Below the pieces are notes generated by a model, which made no database searches, was not told the origin of the DNA, and saw only the letters and a program-made list of their open reading frames with translations. Of a stretch of 64,000 bases of DNA, positions 59,256 to 64,000 are shown piece by piece (positions within the stretch are counted from its first letter, which is position 1; each line of letters starts with the position of its first letter). Source of the stretch: an uncultured Clostridia bacterium (GTDB lineage: Bacteria; Bacillota; Clostridia; Christensenellales; Borkfalkiaceae). The position numbers and the translations under genes were made by a program. Where the stretch lies: assembly GCA_944376295.1 (NCBI GenBank), contig CALWCE010000001.1:124001-188000 (forward strand). The letters are read 5' to 3'.

Positions 59256-59984
59256 TCACTCCACCGCCATCGCCCGCGCGATGTCGAAGCGGCTCCAGGG
59301 CGTTTCGTTCTTGGGCGGCTCGCACAAAAAGCGCATCCGCTCCTTTGTGACGGGGTGCGTGAAGCTCAAAGAATACGCCCAGAGGGCGAGCTTGCCCTTC
59401 TGCGCGCGTTCGCCGCCGTAACGCATATCGCCGTAGACGGGGTGCGCGATGCCCGCCATCTGCACGCGGATCTGATGGCTCCTGCCCGTATGCAGCGTGA
59501 TGTCGCACAGGGCGAGCGGCTCCTTCTTTTCGAGGATATGATAGTCGAGCGAGGCGAGCTTCGCCCCGTCCGTGCCCTGCGTGCAGAGATACACCATGTT
59601 GTTGACGGTGTTCTTTTTGAGATAGTTGACGAGCGTGCCCTGCTCGCTGTGCGGGCTGCCGTTGAGGACTGCGAGGTACTTCTTTTCGAAGTCGCCCGTC
59701 TTCATCTGCTCGCCGAGCCGGCCCGCCGCCTTGCTCGTCTTGGCAAAGACCATGACGCCGCCCGTGGGACGGTCGAGACGGTGCACGAGCCCCACATACA
59801 CGTTGCCGGGCTTGTTGTACGCCGTGCGGATGTATTCGCGCACCTTGTCGAGAAGGTTTTGATCCCCGCTCTCGTCGGGGCAGGACGCGAGGTTCTGCGG
59901 CTTTAAGACCACGATGATGTGATTGTCTTCATAGAGGATGGTGAGCTCTTCCTCGGGAGCCCCCGTCGTTTCGATGTCAGTCAT
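59256..59984 (-). CDS. RluA-family pseudouridine synthase
   Basis: This 242-residue protein lacks an S4 domain. It has ILYEDNHIIVVLKPQNLASC, the catalytic VGLVHRLDRPTGGVMVFAKT, KKYLAVLNG, and ITLHTGRSHQIRVQMAGIAH followed by PVYGDMRYG, the standard RluA order. It modifies uridine in rRNA or tRNA; the site is not predictable. It starts inside the last 8 nt of the methyltransferase gene, so the two RNA-modification genes form an operon from the promoter at 60863-60891. Confidence 0.93.
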   Translation of the reverse strand: MTDIETTGAPEEELTILYEDNHIIVVLKPQNLASCPDESGDQNLLDKVREYIRTAYNKPGNVYVGLVHRLDRPTGGVMVFAKTSKAAGRLGEQMKTGDFEKKYLAVLNGSPHSEQGTLVNYLKKNTVNNMVYLCTQGTDGAKLASLDYHILEKKEPLALCDITLHTGRSHQIRVQMAGIAHPVYGDMRYGGERAQKGKLALWAYSLSFTHPVTKERMRFLCEPPKNETPWSRFDIARAMAVE

Positions 59985-60855
59985 TGACGTACATTCCTCC
60001 CGCGCCGCAGGGAAGGGCGATGCCCTCTTCGGTGGGCAATCCCACTTCGTAAGAGTCGATGCTCCCCTTGGACCCCTTGAGGCACAGCGTTAAAATATTG
60101 TTCAGAACGGCAGGCTGCAGACCCGTCGTATAACTGTTGATGAGAAAGAACAACGGCTCGTCCGAAAGGAGCTCGCGGCACTGTTTCACAAAGGGAAAGA
60201 GCTCGGTTTCGATCTTCCAGAGCTCGCCCCCCGGGCCGCGCCCGTAGGAGGGAGGGTCCATGACGACGGCGTCGTAGCGGTTGCCCCGCCTTATCTCCCG
60301 CGCGACGAACTTTTTGCAGTCGTCCACGATATAGCGGATGCCCGTTTGGATGCCCGAGAGCCGCGCATTCTCGCCCGCACGCTCCACCATGTTCTTGGCG
60401 GCGTCGACGTGCGTCACTTCCGCGCCCGCCTTCGCCATCGCGACGCTCGCCCCGCCCGTGTAGGCAAAGAGGTTGAGGACTTTGACCTTCCTCCCCTTTT
60501 CGGCCGCCCCGCGGATGAGAGAGCTCGTCTTATCCCAATGCACCGCCTGTTCGGGGAAGAGCCCCGTATGCTTGAAATTCATGGGATGCACGCGGAAGGT
60601 GAGATCGCGGTAGGAGATGTTCCATTCGGGAGGGAGCTCCTTCTTATATTCCCAAAAGCCGCCGCCCCCGCCGCTGCCCTTGTTCCTGCGGTAGACGGCG
60701 CAAAGCCCGGGATAGGAGAAAAGATCGCGCTGCGCGCTCCAGATGACCTGCGGGTCGGGGCGGAGCAGCACGACGTCCTTCCAGCGTTCGAGCTTGTAGC
60801 CGTCGCCCGTCGCGATGACGGAATAGTCCTTCCAGTTGTCGGCAAGTGCTATCAT
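59977..60855 (-). CDS. Class I SAM-dependent methyltransferase, RlmI/RlmK-like
   Basis: A 292-residue methyltransferase with FPEQAVHWDKTSSLIRGAAE before the fold, motif I VLNLFAYTGGASVAMAKAGA, VTHVDAAKNMVERAGENA, YIVDDCKKFV, and motif IV VVMDPPSYGRGPGGELW. The D-P-P-S-Y is as in 23S rRNA m5C methyltransferases of the RlmI group; the N-terminal PUA domain of RlmI is missing, so the exact target is uncertain. The ATG at 60855 comes 7 nt after a TATAAT, so the mRNA is probably leaderless; longer in-frame readings would cross the promoter. Confidence 0.88.
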   Translation of the reverse strand: MIALADNWKDYSVIATGDGYKLERWKDVVLLRPDPQVIWSAQRDLFSYPGLCAVYRRNKGSGGGGGFWEYKKELPPEWNISYRDLTFRVHPMNFKHTGLFPEQAVHWDKTSSLIRGAAEKGRKVKVLNLFAYTGGASVAMAKAGAEVTHVDAAKNMVERAGENARLSGIQTGIRYIVDDCKKFVAREIRRGNRYDAVVMDPPSYGRGPGGELWKIETELFPFVKQCRELLSDEPLFFLINSYTTGLQPAVLNNILTLCLKGSKGSIDSYEVGLPTEEGIALPCGAGGMYVND

Positions 60856-60862
60856 ACCGAAA

Positions 60863-60891
60863 ATTATAAAGCAAAACGCCGTCTTTGTAAA
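60863..60891 (-). promoter_or_regulatory. Sigma-A promoter placed for a leaderless mRNA
   Basis: TTTACA (60886-60891) and TATAAT (60863-60868), 17-bp spacing. The ATG of the methyltransferase gene begins 8 nt after the -10. Confidence 0.75.
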
Positions 60892-60945
60892 GTGTTTTGG
60901 CACGTTATTTTGCCTTCTCCGCCCGACTTCGGGGAGACGGCGGAA

Positions 60946-60979
60946 GGGCGGCGCGCCCGCCAAAGCGGGCGCGCCGCCC
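60946..60979. repeat. GC-only inverted repeat at the end of sigK
   Basis: GGGCGGCGCGCCCGC and its exact complement, with a CAAA loop, 2 bp beyond the sigK stop. There is no T-tract. Confidence 0.9.
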
Positions 60980-60981
60980 CC

Positions 60982-61680
60982 TCATTCGCCGAAAAAATCT
61001 TCCTTTTTCAGCCCCTCGCGCAGTTTGAGGAGCGCCCGCTTTTCGATGCGGGAGACGTAGGAGCGGGAAATTTTCAGCTTCTTCGCAACTTCCCGCTGCG
61101 GCAGGGGCGCGCCGCCCGTCAGTCCGTAGCGCAGGCAGACGATCTCGCATTCCCGCCCGTTCAGAAGCCCCCGCACCGCCGCAAGGAATTTCTCCTGCAT
61201 GAGCGACTGCTCCACGCCCCGGAAGACGGTGTCCTCCTTTTCGTAGAGAAGGTCCATCAAAGTGAGCTCGTTGCCGTCCTTATCGGTGCCGACGGGGTCG
61301 GAGAGCGAGAGCGTATTTTTATGCTTTTTACCCGCGCGGATGAGCATCAGAATTTCATTCTCCACGCAGCGGGCGGTGTACGTTGCAAGGCGGGTACCGC
61401 GCCCCGGTTCGTAAGTGTTGATGGCTTTGATGAGCCCGATGCTCCCCACCGAAATCATGTCGTCCGTCTCCGCCGCGCCCGTATATTTTTTGACGATATG
61501 CACGACGAGGCGCATGTTGTGGCGGATGAGCTTCTCGCGCGCCGCCGCATCTCCCGCGCGGCTAAGTCGCAGGCAGCGCTCCTCTTCTTCGGGAGGGAGC
61601 GGCTTGGGATAACCCGCCTCCCCCACGGCGCCCGTAAAAAAGAACAGCTTGCAAAGGACGGCATACAACAGCGAAAACAT
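60982..61680 (-). CDS. sigK: RNA polymerase sporulation sigma factor SigK
   Basis: A 232-residue sigma-70-family protein. Residues 1-~25 (MFSLLYAVLCKLFFFTGAVG) are a hydrophobic pro-sequence, as in pro-sigma-K, which is cleaved during sporulation. Region 2 has HNMRLVVHIVKKYTGAAE, DDMISVGSIGLIKAINTYEP and RLATYTARCVENEILMLIR; region 4 has KKLKISRSYVSRIEKRALL. The gene is continuous, with no excisable element interrupting it. It is a mother-cell sigma factor, implying that the organism sporulates. The ATG has GGGAGGGGAA. A sigma-E/K-type promoter candidate lies upstream. Confidence 0.93.
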   Translation of the reverse strand: MFSLLYAVLCKLFFFTGAVGEAGYPKPLPPEEEERCLRLSRAGDAAAREKLIRHNMRLVVHIVKKYTGAAETDDMISVGSIGLIKAINTYEPGRGTRLATYTARCVENEILMLIRAGKKHKNTLSLSDPVGTDKDGNELTLMDLLYEKEDTVFRGVEQSLMQEKFLAAVRGLLNGRECEIVCLRYGLTGGAPLPQREVAKKLKISRSYVSRIEKRALLKLREGLKKEDFFGE

Positions 61681-61720
61681 TTCCCCTCCCGCGCCGCCGA
61701 ACGGTGCAGCGCTTTTCTCT

Positions 61721-61750
61721 ACAATATGAACGAGAGGTTTTGTCCTATGA
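61721..61750 (-). promoter_or_regulatory. Candidate sigma-E/sigma-K-type promoter of sigK
   Basis: On the minus strand CATATTGT (61721-61728) resembles the sigma-E/K -10 consensus CATAnnnT. TCATAGG (61744-61750), 15 bp upstream, is a weak match for the -35. No sigma-A promoter is visible here, in contrast to almost every other unit in the window. Confidence 0.45.
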
Positions 61751-61777
61751 AAAAACGGCGCCCGAAGCGCCGTTTTT
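61751..61777 (-). terminator. Intrinsic terminator of aspS
   Basis: AAAACGGCGC and GCGCCGTTTT form a perfect stem around a 5-nt loop, with T-runs on both strands. It separates aspS from sigK. Confidence 0.88.
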
Positions 61778-61799
61778 GTCGGAATTTGCTTGAATTTGC

Positions 61800-63554
61800 T
61801 TATTTCTTCTGTTCGACGATCTTGATATGCACGTCGTCGAGCTGCTTTTGCTCCACGGGCGAGGGCGCGTTCATGAGAAGATCGCGCGCCTTGGCGTTCA
61901 TGGGGAAGGCGATGACTTCGCGGATATTGACGGTATCCGAGATGAGCATGACCATGCGGTCGACGCCGGGCGCCACGCCCGCGTGGGGAGGCGCGCCGTA
62001 CTCGAAGGCGTGGTAGAGCGCGGGGAACTTCTTGACGACGTCCTCCTTGCCCATGCCCACGAGCGAGAAGGCTTTGAGCATGATCTCGGGATCGTGATTG
62101 CGGACAGCGCCCGAAGAAAGCTCGACGCCGTTGCAGACGATGTCGTACTGATAGGCGAGCACTTCGAGAGGATCCTGCTCTTCGAGCGCCTTCATCCCGC
62201 CCTGCGGCATGGAGAAGGGATTGTGGCAGAATTCGAGCTCGCCGCTCTCCTCGCCGATCTCATACATGGGGAAGTCGACGATCCAGCAGAAGCGGTAGAC
62301 GTTCTTTTCGAGGAGATCGAGCCCCGTGCCGAGCATGGTGCGGAGGATGCCCGCGCGCTTCTGGACGAGGGAGAGCTTGTCCTCCGCGACGAGGGCGACG
62401 AACGCGCCGTTTTGAAGGGAGAGCCGCTCCTTGAAGGCGTCGACGCGCTCCGCAACGAATTTTGCGATGCCGCCTGCCGCCGCGCCGTTCTCGTCCAGCT
62501 TGAACCAGAACATGGCGCCGCCCTCCGTCTTGACTTTGAACTCTTCGGCGGTCTTGTCGATCCACTTGCGTGCGACGGAAACGCCGTTGACGGCGATGGC
62601 TTTGACTTTCTTGCCTTCGAAGACGGCGAACCCGCAGCCTTCCGTAAGGTCGGAGACATCCTTGATGACAAGGGGATTGCGCAGGTCGGGCTTATCCGAG
62701 CCGTACGTTTCGAGCGCTTCGCGGTAGGCGACGCGGCGGAACGGGGGCTTATCGGCATCCCAGCCCGAATACTTGGCAAAGACGGGCGGGAGCACCCCTT
62801 CGAGCACTTCGAAGACGTCCTCCTGCGTCGCGAACGCCATCTCGATATCCAGCTGATAGAACTCGCCGGGCGAACGGTCGGCGCGGGCGTCTTCGTCGCG
62901 GAAGCAGGGAGCGATCTGGAAGTACTTGTCGAACCCCGAGCACATCAGGAGCTGCTTGTACTGCTGAGGCGCCTGCGGGAGCGCATAGAACTCGCCGGGA
63001 TAGATGCGGCTGGGGACGATATAATCGCGCGCGCCCTCGGGCGAAGAGCTCGTCAGAATAGGCGTGTTGATCTCATAAAAGCCGCGCTCGGTCATGAGCT
63101 TGCGAAGATCGGCGACGATCTGAGAGCGCAAAATGATCTTGTCGCGCACGGCGGGGTTGCGAAGGTCAAGGAAGCGGTATTTGAGGCGCGCGTCCTCGCC
63201 CGCTTCGGTGGAGTGCGAAACTTCGAAGGGAAGCGCCTGCACGGAGCGGCGGCCCAGCACTTCGATGCGCTCGGGGATGACCTCGACAAGGCCCGTAGGG
63301 AGCTTGTCGTTGGGGGAAGAGCGCAGAACGACGGTGCCTTCGACGCTGACCGTCGATTCGGTAGGGATGTCGCGCATCTGCGAAAGGCAGGGCTCTTCCG
63401 AGCAGACGACCTGCGTGGTGCCGTAAAAATCGCGCAGGACGGCAAAGAGCAGCCCGCCCTTGTCGCGCTTGCTGTCGAGCCAGCCCGAAAGTTTGACGCG
63501 CTTGCCCGCGTCCGTTTCGCGCAGCTCGCCGCAGTTATGAGTTCTGAAATACAT
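61800..63554 (-). CDS. aspS: Aspartyl-tRNA synthetase
   Basis: A 584-residue bacterial-type class IIb synthetase with an N-terminal OB anticodon-binding domain (KLSGWLDSKRDKGGLLFAVL), class II motif 1/2 (FYEINTPILTSSSPEGARDY, CFRDEDARADRSPGEFYQLD), the bacterial GAD insertion domain (about 290-415) and motif 3 with APPHAGVAPGVDRMVMLI. It charges tRNA-Asp. The ATG at 63554 has AAGGAC upstream. The leader from the TTGACG-17-TATGCT promoter is only about 25 nt, too short for a T-box. An upstream in-frame ATG is less likely because it falls within this promoter region. Confidence 0.97.
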   Translation of the reverse strand: MYFRTHNCGELRETDAGKRVKLSGWLDSKRDKGGLLFAVLRDFYGTTQVVCSEEPCLSQMRDIPTESTVSVEGTVVLRSSPNDKLPTGLVEVIPERIEVLGRRSVQALPFEVSHSTEAGEDARLKYRFLDLRNPAVRDKIILRSQIVADLRKLMTERGFYEINTPILTSSSPEGARDYIVPSRIYPGEFYALPQAPQQYKQLLMCSGFDKYFQIAPCFRDEDARADRSPGEFYQLDIEMAFATQEDVFEVLEGVLPPVFAKYSGWDADKPPFRRVAYREALETYGSDKPDLRNPLVIKDVSDLTEGCGFAVFEGKKVKAIAVNGVSVARKWIDKTAEEFKVKTEGGAMFWFKLDENGAAAGGIAKFVAERVDAFKERLSLQNGAFVALVAEDKLSLVQKRAGILRTMLGTGLDLLEKNVYRFCWIVDFPMYEIGEESGELEFCHNPFSMPQGGMKALEEQDPLEVLAYQYDIVCNGVELSSGAVRNHDPEIMLKAFSLVGMGKEDVVKKFPALYHAFEYGAPPHAGVAPGVDRMVMLISDTVNIREVIAFPMNAKARDLLMNAPSPVEQKQLDDVHIKIVEQKK

Positions 63555-63586
63555 GGCTGTGTCCTTTTGTGGTTTTATTCCTGAAA

Positions 63587-63615
63587 AGCATAGCACATCC
63601 GCCCCCTTTCGTCAA
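63587..63615 (-). promoter_or_regulatory. Sigma-A promoter of aspS
   Basis: TTGACG (63610-63615) and TATGCT (63587-63592), 17-bp spacing on the minus strand. Confidence 0.7.
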
Positions 63616-63656
63616 GTATTTCGCGCACATGCAAAAAAGCCCGCCGCAAAATTAAC

Positions 63657-63677
63657 GGGCGGCAGCCGCCGCCCGTC
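63657..63677. repeat. Short GC-rich hairpin upstream of aspS
   Basis: ACGGGCGGC and GCCGCCCGT flank a 4-nt loop. It is one of a series of hairpins filling the 366-bp gene-free stretch 63555-63920. Confidence 0.7.
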
Positions 63678-63704
63678 AAGATCGCAACAATCTTTCCGCG
63701 AAAT

Positions 63705-63746
63705 CTCCTCACAACTTTTTTGTGCTCGCACAAAAAGTCGTGAACT
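63705..63746 (-). repeat. Hairpin element A with AGTTCACG/GTGAGGAG ends
   Basis: On the minus strand AGTTCACG, a ~12-bp stem (CACGACTTTTTGTG with CACAAAAAAGTTGTG) and GTGAGGAG. Its flanks match element B (63877-63921), although the stem sequences differ. Confidence 0.6.
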
Positions 63747-63876
63747 CAAATTCACTGAGCCGAGCAGGGTCCCCCTGCGCTGGCTCCCCCAATTTGCCTC
63801 TTACCAGAGGCTTATTGTTCTTAGAATGACAACCGGGTGCGTGAGCGATAAAACAAGTTAAAATCAACCGTCTCCA
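63747..63876. repeat. Hairpin-rich non-coding spacer between elements A and B
   Basis: It contains a GAGCC-GAG-CAGGG / CCCTG-CGCT-GGCTC stem (about 63757-63786) and GCCTC/GAGGC (about 63798-63814). There is no credible ORF. The pattern suggests a composite non-coding repeat element. Confidence 0.45.
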
Positions 63877-63921
63877 CTCCTCACGGCATTTGTTTTGCGA
63901 AGCAAAAGAAATGCGTGAACT
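63877..63921 (-). repeat. Hairpin element B with AGTTCACG/GTGAGGAG ends
   Basis: On the minus strand AAGTTCACG, a CATTTCTTTTGC/GCAAAACAAATG stem and GTGAGGAG. It begins directly at the stop codon of the partial gene at the right edge. Confidence 0.6.
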
Positions 63922-64000
63922 TAAATTTGCGGTATCGTCGCAAACCCTTTCGCAAGGTCTTCGTCGGTGGGGATGGTATCCGTCATGTTGCCGTCGTTGA
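63921..64000 (-). CDS. C-terminal fragment of an unrecognised protein
   Basis: An open frame enters from the right edge and ends at TAA (63921-63923). The visible C-terminus is NDGNMTDTIPTDEDLAKGFA and then TIPQI. Twenty-five residues are too few to assign a family. The compositional fit and the stop right before a hairpin suggest a genuine gene end, but this is tentative. Confidence 0.4.
   Translation of the reverse strand, partial: NDGNMTDTIPTDEDLAKGFATIPQI

Noticed and set aside
60982..61680. Skin-type excisable element in sigK
   Set aside because: The reading frame is continuous from pro-sequence to region 4.
63555..63920. T-box leader for aspS
   Set aside because: The promoter lies only about 35 bp from the start codon, leaving too short a leader; no T-box sequence was found.

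Overview
The window reads as chromosomal DNA of a GC-rich, spore-forming Clostridia-type Firmicute. Evidence: an RqcP/YabO-type S4 protein, a sporulation sigma-K gene with a pro-sequence, type III glutamine synthetase, an IspDF fusion, AGGAGG-type ribosome binding sites and a very regular sigma-A promoter pattern (TTGACA/TATAAT-like boxes with a 17-bp spacer in almost every promoter). A gut Christensenellales-like lineage is a reasonable guess, but it is an inference. No tRNA, rRNA, CRISPR array, prophage or transposase gene was recognised.

Layout. 1-11.9 kb: metabolic genes. These are a partial glycerol kinase, an aconitase-family hydratase paired with a zinc macrodomain hydrolase, a small membrane protein, an SDR oxidoreductase, an EamA transporter, a flippase-like membrane protein, an ade-rdgB-yfcE operon (purine salvage, nucleotide sanitation, phosphodiesterase) and a ZIP metal transporter. 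12.1-26.2 kb: a single 14.1-kb gene for a 4,702-residue repetitive secreted surface protein. It is preceded by a long leader, a perfect sigma-A promoter and an AT-rich upstream region with repeated TTGTCAT sites and a C12 tract. 26.9-34.8 kb: rpoC and rpoB, the latter with a long acidic tail. 35.1-38.9 kb: rqcP-ispDF, then a small insertion that appears to have replaced the 3' end of ispF, a low-GC NERD-domain gene and radA.

38.9-45.5 kb: an iron-type alcohol dehydrogenase, trmB, dut, glnA (type III) and a GH51 arabinofuranosidase. 45.7-49.4 kb: a phosphate module (Na/Pi cotransporter with PhoU domain, response regulator, sensor kinase) behind Pho-box-like repeats. 49.7-56.3 kb: an orphan FtsX-type permease, a heavy-metal P-type ATPase with an ArsR/SmtB-type operator, a pseudouridine synthase, and FeoB/FeoA. 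56.4-64 kb: a DUF378 protein, a second surface protein (757 aa), another pseudouridine synthase with an rRNA-methyltransferase-like gene, sigK, aspS, and the end of an unrecognised gene followed by a cluster of hairpins.

The most unusual points are the displaced, synonymous-codon-diverged second copy of the ispF 3' end, the giant surface protein with its elaborate upstream region, several genes whose start codon coincides with the predicted transcription start (leaderless mRNAs), promoters whose -35 box lies in a hairpin or terminator, and a pair of hairpins near the right edge that share flanks but differ in stem sequence. All function calls rest on recognised motifs; no database search was run.
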